A stretch of 64,000 nucleotides of DNA from an uncultured Tenacibaculum sp. (GTDB lineage: Bacteria > Bacteroidota > Bacteroidia > Flavobacteriales > Flavobacteriaceae): NCBI GenBank assembly GCA_947501615.1, contig CANMWK010000009.1, forward strand, positions 124,001 through 188,000. The letters are read 5' to 3'. This document shows positions 53,621-62,672 of the stretch, one piece after another (positions within the stretch are counted from its first letter, which is position 1; every line of letters starts with the position of its first letter). A program made the translations under genes and the position numbers. The notes under the pieces are model-generated. The model saw only the letters and a list, made by a program, of their open reading frames with translations. It searched no databases and was not told where the DNA came from.

Positions 53621-54075
53621 TATTTAAGATCGTTAAGGTTAATAGATTTTGGTTGTTGAGCTTTTTGTTCATGCTCAGCACCAACATATACATATAAATT
53701 TCTGAATAAAGCGCTACCTAACTTGTTTTTAGGTAACATACCTTTTACCGCTTTTTCTACTAATCTAGTAGGGTTCTTATCGAACATTTCTTGAGCAGTT
53801 AACGATCTTTGTCCACCAGGATAGCCTGTGTGACGGATGTAAGTTTTGTTATTCCACTTACTTCCTGTTAAGTTAATTTTTTCAGCATTGATAACCACAA
53901 CATTATCACCGCAATCTACGTGAGGTGTATAATTTGGCTTGTGTTTACCTCTAATAAGTTTTGCAACTTTAGAAGCTAAACGACCCAATGATTGCCCGTC
54001 CGCATCAACAACAACCCACTCTTTGTTTACAGTTGCCTTGTTAGCCGATACTGTTTTGTAACTTAATGTGTTCAT
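53620..54075 (-). CDS. rplM: 50S ribosomal protein L13
   Basis: A 151-aa L13 with WVVVDADGQSLGRLASKVAKL, GDNVVVINAEKI, TGYPGGQRSLTAQEM and AVKGMLPKNKLG. First gene of the rplM-rpsI-rpsB-tsf set, with a full promoter at 54131-54161 and a leader of about 50 nt. Confidence 0.97.
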   Translation of the reverse strand: MNTLSYKTVSANKATVNKEWVVVDADGQSLGRLASKVAKLIRGKHKPNYTPHVDCGDNVVVINAEKINLTGSKWNNKTYIRHTGYPGGQRSLTAQEMFDKNPTRLVEKAVKGMLPKNKLGSALFRNLYVYVGAEHEQKAQQPKSINLNDLK

Positions 54076-54130
54076 ACACGATTTAGTTTTTGTCTATTAA
54101 TAATTTATAATTTTCCTTTAAAAAGGAGTG

Positions 54131-54161
54131 CAAATTTACAATTATTTATTTTACTGACAAA
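54131..54161 (-). promoter_or_regulatory. rplM operon promoter, TTTG-N19-TAAATTTG
   Basis: Minus strand: -33 TTTG at 54161-54158, 19-nt spacer, -7 TAAATTTG at 54138-54131. Full consensus match. The leader contains a small inverted repeat TCCTTT/AAAGGA. Confidence 0.8.
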
Positions 54162-54233
54162 TAGCAAGTTGATTTAAATTTTATTTAAGAACTTAAAAAC
54201 GCGAATTAACATATTGTTAAGAGTTTTCTAGCA

Positions 54234-54241
54234 TACTTTTG
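54234..54241 (+). promoter_or_regulatory. -7 box TACTTTTG of the DUF5916 gene
   Basis: Exact TAnnTTTG match 28 nt before the GTG start at 54269. ATTG lies 17 nt further upstream as a weak -33. Divergent from the rplM promoter. Confidence 0.55.
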
Positions 54242-54268
54242 CACAACGATTCAAAACAAAAAATATAG

Positions 54269-56875
54269 GTGAGAACTTTACTCTTTATTTTTTCTGTTAT
54301 TTGTTCTTTTTTCGGATGGGGACAAAGTTTAGAAAAAAAGATTTATACAACGAAGAAAACTGATAAAGAAATACTTATAGATGGTAGGTTAGATGATGTT
54401 GCATGGGATGCAGTCCCTTGGGGTGGTGATTTTATTCAGAAAAATCCAGAAGAAGGTGTGCCGCCTGCTTTTCAAACAAAATTTAAAATTCTATATGACG
54501 AAAAGTATCTTTATGTAGCAATTAGGGCATTTGATGAGTCTCCTGAAGAGATTGAAGCACGTCTCACTAGACGTGATGGTTTTGCTGGAGATCGAGTAAA
54601 TGTTATTATAGATAGCTATCATGATAAAAGAACTGCTTTTGTGTTTACCGTAACTGCTGCAGGAGTAAAAGGAGAAGAATTTGTTACACAGAACGGACAG
54701 AATTGGGACGAAAGTTGGAACCCAATATGGTATACCGATGCTGTTATAGATGAAAAAGGTTGGACTGGAGAAATGAAAATTCCGTTTAGTCAGTTGCGCT
54801 TTGGTAAAGCCAAAGAACAAATTTGGGGGTTAAATTTTAACAGAACGATTTTTAGAAAGAATGAAAGGTCTTTATGGCAACGAATTCCAAATGATATTTC
54901 TGGTTTTGTTAGTGAAGCTGGAGAACTACATGGTTTAATTGATTTAAAATCTCAAAAACAATTAGAAATTCAACCTTTTACAGTTATTTCATATGAAACT
55001 TTTGAGAAAGAATCAGGAAATCCGTTTAGAGACGGAGATAATTTTAGAGTAAATGGAGGACTAGATGCTAAAATTGGTATCACAAATGATTTGACACTTG
55101 ACGTTACTATTAATCCTGATTTTGGGCAAGTAGAAGCTGATCCTGGAAATATTGTCTTGGATGGTTTTGATGATGTGTTTTTTCAAGAACAGCGTCCTTT
55201 CTTTGTTGAAAATAAGAATATTTTTGATTTTAGAGTAGGTGGTCAGGATAATGTGTTTTATAGTAGACGTATTGGACGAACACCACAAACTTCTGCAGAT
55301 TCTGATGATGATGAATTTGTTGATAGACCCGTGAATAGTTCAATAATAGCGGCGGCTAAGTTTTCTGGGAAAACTAGAGATGGTTGGTCAATAGGAATCT
55401 TAGAAACAGTAACTGATAATGAATATGCTGAAATTGATAACAATGGGGAACGAAGAGAGGTTTTAGTGGAGCCATTAACGAACTATTTCGTAACAAGGGT
55501 TCAAAAGGATTTTAACGATAGGAAATCTTATATTGGAGGAATTTTTACAGCTACAAATAGAAATTTACAATCGATTAATACGCTCCATAAATCGGCTTAT
55601 TCTGGAGGTTTAGATTTTCGTCATGAATGGAAAAATAGAGATTATTTTATTCAAGGTAATTTTTCTATGAGTCATGTAACAGGAAGCAAAGAAGCAATTC
55701 AGAATACTCAGGAGTCTATACGTCATTTATTTCAACGTGTAGATGCTACACATTTAGAGGTTGATCCTAATAGAACATCTTTAACAGGTACAGGAGGTCG
55801 TTTTTTTGGAGGGAAAAGAGGAGGAGGAAATTGGCGTTTCTTTTTAGGTACAGCATGGAAATCTCCAGAGTTAGAATTAAATGATATCGGTTTTTTAAGA
55901 CAAACCGATCAAATTTGGCAATTTAGTAATGTAGAATATCTGTGGCAAAATCCAACAAAAATATATAGAAATGCTTCAGCTAGATTTTCATTACGCAGCA
56001 TGTACGATTTTGCAGGTAACTTTAATCGCTTGGAGTATGAGATGAGAGGAAATATTAATTGGGATAACAATTGGAATACAGATGGAAGAATAGGGCATAG
56101 GCCAAGATCAATTAACAATTCTTTTTTAAGAGGTGGACCAAGGTGGAGAAATTCTGAGGAAGTATTTTATAATTTCGGTATAGGGTCTGATTCTAGTAAA
56201 AAGTTTAACTTTTTTGTTGGTACTAGAGGTAATTATGGAACAGACGATTCTTTTGATGTTAAGAATTATGATCTAAATTTCAATTATCAACCTTTAGATG
56301 CATTAAGTCTATCCTTAAATACTAGTTTTAGACAAAACACGAACAAAACGCAATATGTTGCCGAAGAAGAATTAAATGGGAATACTCCAAGATATGTGTT
56401 AGGTGAAATAGATAATAATAATCTTTCATTTACTTTTAGAGCAAACTATAGTATCAACCCAAATTTATCCATCCAATATTACGGACAACCGTTCATTGCT
56501 AGAGGAAGATTTAGTAACTTTAATTATGTGTCAAATTCTTTAGCAGAAGATATTGATTCGAGAGTTGTCTTTTTAGATGAAAATCAAGTGAACTTTGATG
56601 CAAGTAATGATGTTTTTCAGATAGATGAAGATTTAGATGGTATAGCTGATTATGAGTTTTCTAATCCGGATTTTTCATTTGCTCAATTTCGTTCTAATTT
56701 GGTAATGCGTTGGGAATATATTCCGGGATCAGAACTTTTCTTTGTTTGGTCGCAAGGTATAACTGGAAGTCAAGACCCAAATCGTTCATTACTTGGAGGT
56801 TTAAATAATCAAATTTTAAAACAAGAATTAGAAAATATATTTTTGATTAAATTCACATATAGGTTTGTGAAATAG
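54269..56875 (+). CDS. DUF5916 outer-membrane protein with N-terminal CBM9-like domain
   Basis: An 868-aa exported protein: signal peptide (cleavage near GWGQS), a carbohydrate-binding family 9-like domain (about 30-215; EILIDGRLDDVAWD, LYVAIRAFDESPEEIEA, WTGEMKIPFSQLRFG), then a long beta-rich region typical of a barrel (DUF5916), ending NIFLIKFTYRFVK with a C-terminal aromatic pattern. Function unknown; probable surface glycan binding. Start is GTG at 54269, directly before the hydrophobic signal core, and fits the -7 box. Confidence 0.85.
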   Translation: MRTLLFIFSVICSFFGWGQSLEKKIYTTKKTDKEILIDGRLDDVAWDAVPWGGDFIQKNPEEGVPPAFQTKFKILYDEKYLYVAIRAFDESPEEIEARLTRRDGFAGDRVNVIIDSYHDKRTAFVFTVTAAGVKGEEFVTQNGQNWDESWNPIWYTDAVIDEKGWTGEMKIPFSQLRFGKAKEQIWGLNFNRTIFRKNERSLWQRIPNDISGFVSEAGELHGLIDLKSQKQLEIQPFTVISYETFEKESGNPFRDGDNFRVNGGLDAKIGITNDLTLDVTINPDFGQVEADPGNIVLDGFDDVFFQEQRPFFVENKNIFDFRVGGQDNVFYSRRIGRTPQTSADSDDDEFVDRPVNSSIIAAAKFSGKTRDGWSIGILETVTDNEYAEIDNNGERREVLVEPLTNYFVTRVQKDFNDRKSYIGGIFTATNRNLQSINTLHKSAYSGGLDFRHEWKNRDYFIQGNFSMSHVTGSKEAIQNTQESIRHLFQRVDATHLEVDPNRTSLTGTGGRFFGGKRGGGNWRFFLGTAWKSPELELNDIGFLRQTDQIWQFSNVEYLWQNPTKIYRNASARFSLRSMYDFAGNFNRLEYEMRGNINWDNNWNTDGRIGHRPRSINNSFLRGGPRWRNSEEVFYNFGIGSDSSKKFNFFVGTRGNYGTDDSFDVKNYDLNFNYQPLDALSLSLNTSFRQNTNKTQYVAEEELNGNTPRYVLGEIDNNNLSFTFRANYSINPNLSIQYYGQPFIARGRFSNFNYVSNSLAEDIDSRVVFLDENQVNFDASNDVFQIDEDLDGIADYEFSNPDFSFAQFRSNLVMRWEYIPGSELFFVWSQGITGSQDPNRSLLGGLNNQILKQELENIFLIKFTYRFVK

Positions 56876-56887
56876 TATATTTTTAAA

Positions 56888-56931
56888 TACATCCAAAAAA
56901 CCAGAGAAACTTCTCTGGTTTTTTGGATGTA
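56888..56931. terminator. bidirectional terminator, 21-bp perfect stem
   Basis: 56888-56908 is exactly complementary to 56911-56931 (core CCAGAGAA/TTCTCTGG flanked by A6/T6). It serves the convergent genes ending at 56875 (+) and 56939 (-). Confidence 0.92.
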
Positions 56932-56938
56932 TAGGATA

Positions 56939-58654
56939 TTACTTTCGTATCATTTTTTTAGTGTCAATAATTTTCCCATTAACAATAAGACGATAAAAAC
57001 TAATTTTAGAAGGAAGTACTGAAGCGTTTATTATAACACTCCCTTCTCCAGGAGTTAACTTTTTAAAACGTTTAATGATAGTGCTATTGGCATCGTAAAT
57101 TTCAATAATAGCGTCTTGTTTATCTTTCAATTTAGGAATGTTATATTTTATTTTGGTTTCACTAATTAAAGGATTAGGGATGTTTTGAAATAATTTAGCT
57201 TTAAAATTACTGTTTTCTAGGTTGTTAGGTTTTGTGTTAATTGTTTTGGTTTTCAATAATACATCAAGAGTTTCTTTTAATTTTTCATTTTCATCTTTAA
57301 GTATTGCAATACTTTCTTGTTGTTCTTTAACAGCTTCAATAAGTAATGGGATAAGTTTAATGTAATCTACTCCTAAATATCCTTGTTCGTCTTTTTTAAC
57401 AATTTCCGGAAATTCTTTTTGTACATCTTGTGCTATAAGTCCTAATTGTTGTTCTTTAGGTAAGTTGTACTTGCTCATTGATCCTTTGAATGAATAAGAG
57501 ACTCCTTGCAAACGATTAATTTTAGTCAAAGCATTATTTATAGGTGTGATGTTTTGTTTAAAACGTTTATCAGAATTATAAATTAAGGAAGAAACTCGTG
57601 CAGTACCATTTACATCAAGTACATACGAAGGTGCACGAAATGGAATTCCTATTCCTACTCGACCTACACTACCATCGTCGCTCATACGTAAAGGACGTTT
57701 ATAATTATTTCCGAATTCACTCCCAGAGTTCCCTGTGTTTACATCAAACCCAATATGATCTCCCACTTGAAAGAAGCGCCATAAACCGCCACGGTTAATT
57801 GCCGTGCTAGGATTTTCAAAAACTAAAGGAACCCCACTACTTTTTATAGTTACCTGCCCGAAATCGGTACTTGCATTTTGTCCTAAACCAATATTGTTAT
57901 TATCACCTACGTTCATAAAAATATTATTCTCAGGTGGAGGTGTTATTCCAGGTATCAAACGACCTTTACTAAAAGACCATTCATTAGGAGCATTGATTGG
58001 CGCGCCTACTGATAAAAATGAAGAAGAAGATCGTAGTGTTAAGCTAGTACCCGAAAGAGTACCTAATCTAGCTCCATTTTGATTTTCTAAGTCTGTTATG
58101 GCTTCTGTTTGCCTGTTGCTATTTTTAGTTAGAACATATTTTTTTTGAGTATAAATTATAGTAAGCATTCTTTCAGTAGAATCTGTTGAAGAGAAATATC
58201 TTCGTCCTTCCTCATCTCTTACATATAAACCTAGCTTTAATGTCTTTGTTTTAGCTTGACTGCTTAAGTTAATTTTTACCTTTTCAGGAGTAAAAGGGTA
58301 TTTATTAATCGCTTTTGAAAAATCTTCATCCTCTGGTGGTAATAAAATAGGATGGCCTGTTGCTCCCTTATTATTATAGTTAGGACTACCATCGTCATAG
58401 CGGATTAGATAACGAAATTTCTTGCTAGATTTAGATTGATTGTCTATGTTGAATTCAAATCCGACAATATCATTTGCTTTATATGAAAAATTTGTAGATT
58501 TTTCAATGATCAATTTGTGTGTTTGTTTACCTTTTTCTGGTCCATCAGTTCTTTGAATAGTTACCTTTATTTTATGATCAAATACTTGTGCCTTTATTGA
58601 TAAAAGTGTCATCGAAAATAAAATACTTGTTAGTAGTAATGTTTTTTTAAACAT
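56939..58654 (-). CDS. T9SS cargo with S74-type (tail-fibre) intramolecular chaperone domain
   Basis: A 571-aa secreted protein: signal peptide (cleavage near SIKAQ), an N-terminal beta domain (about 25-175), a beta-rich middle resembling tail-fibre shafts (about 190-355), a Peptidase_S74 domain (about 357-470) opening NSDKRFKQNI with the Ser-Asp of the autocleavage site (S361-D362), a coiled coil (EQQESIAILKDENEKLKE), then a T9SS type A sorting tail (about 487-571; LFQNIPNPLISETKI). S74 domains trimerise phage tail spikes and may cut themselves off. Here cutting would separate the sorting tail from the passenger. Confidence 0.85.
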   Translation of the reverse strand: MFKKTLLLTSILFSMTLLSIKAQVFDHKIKVTIQRTDGPEKGKQTHKLIIEKSTNFSYKANDIVGFEFNIDNQSKSSKKFRYLIRYDDGSPNYNNKGATGHPILLPPEDEDFSKAINKYPFTPEKVKINLSSQAKTKTLKLGLYVRDEEGRRYFSSTDSTERMLTIIYTQKKYVLTKNSNRQTEAITDLENQNGARLGTLSGTSLTLRSSSSFLSVGAPINAPNEWSFSKGRLIPGITPPPENNIFMNVGDNNNIGLGQNASTDFGQVTIKSSGVPLVFENPSTAINRGGLWRFFQVGDHIGFDVNTGNSGSEFGNNYKRPLRMSDDGSVGRVGIGIPFRAPSYVLDVNGTARVSSLIYNSDKRFKQNITPINNALTKINRLQGVSYSFKGSMSKYNLPKEQQLGLIAQDVQKEFPEIVKKDEQGYLGVDYIKLIPLLIEAVKEQQESIAILKDENEKLKETLDVLLKTKTINTKPNNLENSNFKAKLFQNIPNPLISETKIKYNIPKLKDKQDAIIEIYDANSTIIKRFKKLTPGEGSVIINASVLPSKISFYRLIVNGKIIDTKKMIRK

Positions 58655-58728
58655 AGTATATTTTTTAAAATTATTTTCAACTAAAGTATTAGGAGTATAG
58701 CTATTTTTCTAATGAAACTTCTTTCATT

Positions 58729-60564
58729 TTATAAATTTGGAGATTGTTTTTTGTTTTCAATGTTCAGTCTTTCAATGTAATAAGATGGTTTTAGGTCGGT
58801 TTTGTTTTTAAAGGCTCTTAAAAATGTGGTAACACTTTTGTAGCCTATTTCTTCGGAAATGGCCTTGATGGTAAATGATCGAAAACGAGTGTCTTCTTTT
58901 AATTTTCGTAACACAAAATTAATTCGAAGCTCATTTAAATATTGAGTAAAAGACTGTTCCTTTATCTCGTTTAATGCTTTGGATAAATAAGAAGTGTTTG
59001 TTTGTATGGCCTTGGCGGTATTATACAGATTGCAATTTTTAGAAGTAAAAAAATCTGTTTTTTCTAGTTTAGATAGATTCGTTAAGATGATCTCTGCTTG
59101 TGTGTTTTTTAATGTAGATTTCGATTTATTTACTTCTAACAAATTGTTTTGTTGTTGTAAATCATTTATAATTTTTTTAAATTGTCTATCTCTTGCTTTA
59201 TTTCTTTTGATGATATGAAAAACATAAACGATAAAGAAAATAATTAGTGTAAGAGTTAAACTATAGGCAATTTTCTTTTCTGAAGTAATTTTAATATTCT
59301 CTTGTGTTAATTTTTGATTGTTAATTTCATATTGTTCTATTTTATTTTCATGAAATGAGTTTAGGGTATTTCTTTCTTTTTCGAGTTTTTTTTGTAAAAG
59401 TTGATTTGATAACTCCTGATATTTAATTTGAGTTTCTTTATTGTTATTATTCTTAGCGATTTTAATTCTTAATTTATACATTTCATCTAAGCGATCCATT
59501 TCGGAATCTTCACCGATGATTTTAAAATTGTTATTTAATAAATCAATAGCTTTTTTCTTGTTTCCAATATTATAGTAATTTGCTGCTAGAAAGTAATCGT
59601 TAATTAATTTATTAGGAAAGTTGTCTTTCTCAACTTTTAAAATTTCTTTGGCTTTGTTAAGTGCATCAAATGCTTTTGTATGTAAGTTTTGTAAATAATA
59701 TACTCTTCCAATACTTTGATATAACTCACCTTCATAACTTTTTTCAAAATCTTTAGAATTCTTGTAGTTTTTAAAATATACATTATGGTAATATTTCAAT
59801 CCTTTGTTATAATAAGTTAGGGCTTGATGGTATCTTTTTAGTTTTTTTTCACATTTCCCTATGCTGAGATAGTTCGATAGTAAAGCCTTATGGTAAGTGA
59901 TAACTCTTTTGTTTTTTGGTATTTTATTTAGTTGATCAATAATAACTTTATAATGATTAAATGCATCTTCATATGCTTCTAATGAAATTTTCATCAAACC
60001 GATATTCGACATGATAGAAAGCTCCTTTAATTTGTCTTTTAGAAATACCGCTTTTTTTTTAGCCCTAATATATGTGTCTATAGCTTTGTCGTATTGGTTT
60101 AATTGAGAATAGTTGCTACCATTAATGATTAAATATCGTATGTCCTTACGAGTTAGTTTTTTTATAATTGAATCTCTTTTTCTTACAGGTAAGTTCTTGT
60201 TGATATCGACTTTAAGTTTTGAGTTTGAGGCTAAGACAATATTTACATATTTCATTGAAATAGCAAATTCTGAAATATTATAAAAATAATATCCTAACTT
60301 CGATGCAGCATACGATTGAAAATTATAATTACCAATATCTAATCCTCTTTGAAGTAGTATTTTATTATATGCTACATAATAAGGTAATGAGTCTTTTGTC
60401 TTAGAGTTCCTTATTAGTTTTTTTATGCTTTGAATTGAGTCTGAAGTATAGATAAATTCTTGTATCACTTTAGGAATTACTATTGTGTCATTAAAAGTAG
60501 TATCCCTATGAGCATAAATAATAGTTGTTAAGGATGTAAATAAGAAGGTTAAGAATTTTAGCAT
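58729..60564 (-). CDS. TPR-membrane-AraC hybrid transcriptional regulator
   Basis: A 611-aa protein: signal or TM at the N-terminus, about six TPR units (roughly 60-370), a coiled coil (375-425), one TM (about 430-450; YSLTLTLIIFFIVYVFHII), then a cytoplasmic AraC-type double HTH (about 505-605; FTIKAISEEIGYKSVTTFLRAFKNKT). Such one-component regulators with periplasmic TPRs occur widely in Flavobacteriia. It lies 75 nt upstream of the T9SS tail-fibre-like gene on the same strand and may control it (inference). Confidence 0.87.
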   Translation of the reverse strand: MLKFLTFLFTSLTTIIYAHRDTTFNDTIVIPKVIQEFIYTSDSIQSIKKLIRNSKTKDSLPYYVAYNKILLQRGLDIGNYNFQSYAASKLGYYFYNISEFAISMKYVNIVLASNSKLKVDINKNLPVRKRDSIIKKLTRKDIRYLIINGSNYSQLNQYDKAIDTYIRAKKKAVFLKDKLKELSIMSNIGLMKISLEAYEDAFNHYKVIIDQLNKIPKNKRVITYHKALLSNYLSIGKCEKKLKRYHQALTYYNKGLKYYHNVYFKNYKNSKDFEKSYEGELYQSIGRVYYLQNLHTKAFDALNKAKEILKVEKDNFPNKLINDYFLAANYYNIGNKKKAIDLLNNNFKIIGEDSEMDRLDEMYKLRIKIAKNNNNKETQIKYQELSNQLLQKKLEKERNTLNSFHENKIEQYEINNQKLTQENIKITSEKKIAYSLTLTLIIFFIVYVFHIIKRNKARDRQFKKIINDLQQQNNLLEVNKSKSTLKNTQAEIILTNLSKLEKTDFFTSKNCNLYNTAKAIQTNTSYLSKALNEIKEQSFTQYLNELRINFVLRKLKEDTRFRSFTIKAISEEIGYKSVTTFLRAFKNKTDLKPSYYIERLNIENKKQSPNL

Positions 60565-61127
60565 AAACTAAAGGTTAATTGTTAATTGATTTTTCTGAAT
60601 CTTAAGCAATATGAAAGTCCATAATGTAATTTTTTCTTTTTTGAATTAGGCGTCAAAAAAAATGCCAGTATTATGATTCTCTTTAAAATTTTTAAACTGC
60701 GTTTTTCTAGAGTATTTGTTTTATAGTTTTTCTGGTTAAATAATTTTAGTATAACAAAACCTGGAAGATTGAATTAATCTTAATTTTATAGAATAAATCA
60801 CTTCAAAATACTTCATTATATTAGTTTTTGAAGTATACCTAATTTGTTTTGTTTGACAATGTGATAAAATAAGCTCATCTTCAATCACTTTAATTTTTTA
60901 ATTTATTGCTTGAATCACTTATAACTTATTCATAATAGAAGTTTGCTCCTTAGTTAAAGTGAATAATGGTTGAGGAAATTCAAAGTTTAATTCGTATTGA
61001 TTTATTTGCTATTAAATATCTTACTGTTTTTAAAGAAGTGATAACATCAAAACCTAATAGTAATCTATTTTTTAGAAAGAGATAAAAGATGAAACAAATT
61101 TAAAAAAGGATAGTTAATATGGTGTAT
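60565..61127. other. AT-rich intergenic region, no feature seen
   Basis: Upstream region of the TPR/AraC regulator and downstream region of the 172-aa gene. A 39-codon frame at 60966-61085 has no supporting signal. No repeats shared with other parts of the window were found. Confidence 0.6.
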
Positions 61128-61646
61128 TTATTTAAGTAATAGCTCTATTTTTCTGTAAACTCGTTGTTCTTCTTTGCTAAAACGTTGACCGCCAAAGCCC
61201 AAAAAAGAACCTTCCTTAGAGGCATGAGCTACTTTAAAAGCAATAAATAAAAGCCAATTTTTATATTCATCGATAGTTTGTTGAAAACCTTCCTTAATTT
61301 TAAGGATATCTAAAGCTTTTTCACAATCTAGTAGAACAATCTGTAATAATTTTTCAGTTGTATTGATTTGATGATGCGTTAGGGTTCTTAAAAATATCTC
61401 AAAATAGTGATGAAACATTTCACTAAACTCTTTAAAGTTTGTTCTATCAGGAACTATTTCTTGAATAAGTTTGTTGTCTGGAAATTGCTCTTTTCCTTTA
61501 AAAATAATATCTAAACTTGTTCTCATTTCTGCAAAAGAACCTGTAATTCTTTTAGAACCTACGCCACCCATTAATTGCCCTACAGCTACTGGTAAATAAG
61601 AAATAAGTTCCCATTCTGTTGCTGTGTATTTTTCTAAATATTTCAT
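61128..61646 (-). CDS. conserved-looking helical protein of unknown function
   Basis: A 172-aa soluble, mainly helical protein with no signal peptide. Notable segments are YLPVAVGQLMGGVGSKRITGSF near the N-terminus and LLFIAFKVAHASKEGSFLGFGG near the C-terminus, both Gly-rich within helices, and several His (MFHHYF, LTHHQ) that might bind metal. No family recognised. It is separated from the upstream OmpA-like gene by a terminator. Confidence 0.75.
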   Translation of the reverse strand: MKYLEKYTATEWELISYLPVAVGQLMGGVGSKRITGSFAEMRTSLDIIFKGKEQFPDNKLIQEIVPDRTNFKEFSEMFHHYFEIFLRTLTHHQINTTEKLLQIVLLDCEKALDILKIKEGFQQTIDEYKNWLLFIAFKVAHASKEGSFLGFGGQRFSKEEQRVYRKIELLLK

Positions 61647-61666
61647 AATAGGTGTAGTAATTATAT

Positions 61667-61696
61667 AAAAAAAGAGACTGGAAATCAGTCTCTTTT
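61667..61696 (-). terminator. Rho-independent terminator of the OmpA-like gene
   Basis: Perfect 11-bp stem AAAAGAGACTG/CAGTCTCTTTT (61670-61680 with 61686-61696), 5-nt loop, then seven T on the minus strand, 20 nt past the stop codon. Confidence 0.9.
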
Positions 61697-61715
61697 AAGT
61701 TTTATGATGTTTGGT

Positions 61716-62561
61716 TTATTCAACTTTTTGGTCTAATAAATCAAAGAATTGATTTAAACGTGGTAAAATGATAATTTTAGTACGTCTGTTTTTTGCTTTA
61801 TTAGCTGGGGTGTCGTTAGGAGCTAAAGGCATAAAGCTACTTCTACCAGCAGCAATTAATCGCTCAGGAGCTACATTGTATTTAGACTGTAATTCACGAA
61901 CAATTGCAGTAGAACGCTTTACACTTAAATCCCAGTTATCTTGAACAGCAGCAGTACTCATTGGAGTATCATCTGTATGCCCTTCTATCATTACATCCAT
62001 TTCAGGTTGACCGTTTACAACAGTAGCAACTTTTTGTAAAACTTTAGAAGCTTTATCTGTTATAGTGTAACTACCACTTTTAAATAATAATTTATCAGAA
62101 ATAGAAATAAATACAACGGTTTTTTCTACATTAACCTCGATATCTTCATCGTCAATTCCGTCTTGTAATTCTTTCTTTAAATGAAAAGCAACTACTAAAT
62201 TTAATGAGTCTTTTTTAGAAGCTGCAGCTCTAATCTTGTTTATGTACTTGTCTTTTTTGCTTAGTTGAGCTAAAGTTTCTTTAATGTTATCATTAGCACC
62301 TTTAGTTAAAACTGTTAAATTTTCAACTTGTTGAATCGTATTTTCTTTATCTTTTTTAAGTTCAGTGATTCTAGATTCTAAGTCTTTAGATTTATCTTGA
62401 TATTTCTCTTTTTCAACCAAACATTTTGTAAGATTGGTCTTTACCGTTAATAATTCTTCTTTAGTTTGCTCGTGTTTTGTTTTAAGAGCTTCTAGTTCTT
62501 TGCTTGATGCACAAGAGGCTAATAAAAAAGCAGCTGTTAGAAATAATACTATTTTTTTCAT
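61716..62561 (-). CDS. OmpA family peptidoglycan-binding lipoprotein
   Basis: A 281-aa lipoprotein (lipobox LASC, Cys about 17) with a long coiled coil (about 22-115) and a C-terminal OmpA-like domain (about 150-270) with MIEGHTDDTP, NWDLSVKRSTAIVRELQ and NRRTKIIILP, which bind diaminopimelate of peptidoglycan. It probably ties the outer membrane to the cell wall. Monocistronic, ended by its own terminator. Confidence 0.9.
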   Translation of the reverse strand: MKKIVLFLTAAFLLASCASSKELEALKTKHEQTKEELLTVKTNLTKCLVEKEKYQDKSKDLESRITELKKDKENTIQQVENLTVLTKGANDNIKETLAQLSKKDKYINKIRAAASKKDSLNLVVAFHLKKELQDGIDDEDIEVNVEKTVVFISISDKLLFKSGSYTITDKASKVLQKVATVVNGQPEMDVMIEGHTDDTPMSTAAVQDNWDLSVKRSTAIVRELQSKYNVAPERLIAAGRSSFMPLAPNDTPANKAKNRRTKIIILPRLNQFFDLLDQKVE

Positions 62562-62646
62562 CTTTTATGTAGTTAATGTAAGTAGCAAATTTAAAAAAAT
62601 GATAAAACAAAAGGTTAAATTAACTCTAATTTAGTATAGCTTGGTT

Positions 62647-62654
62647 TATTTTTG
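62647..62654 (+). promoter_or_regulatory. -7 box TATTTTTG of apbE
   Basis: Exact TAnnTTTG match 18 nt upstream of ATG 62673. The in-frame TTG at 62652 lies inside this box, which argues for the ATG as start. Confidence 0.5.
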
Positions 62655-62672
62655 TTAAAAAAATACAAATTA

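Noticed and set aside
60966..61085. 39-codon open frame
   Set aside because: Too short to judge; no promoter, coupling or similarity to anything else in the window.
62652..62672. TTG start for apbE
   Set aside because: The TTG is part of the -7 box TATTTTTG; ATG 62673 gives a clean lipoprotein signal.
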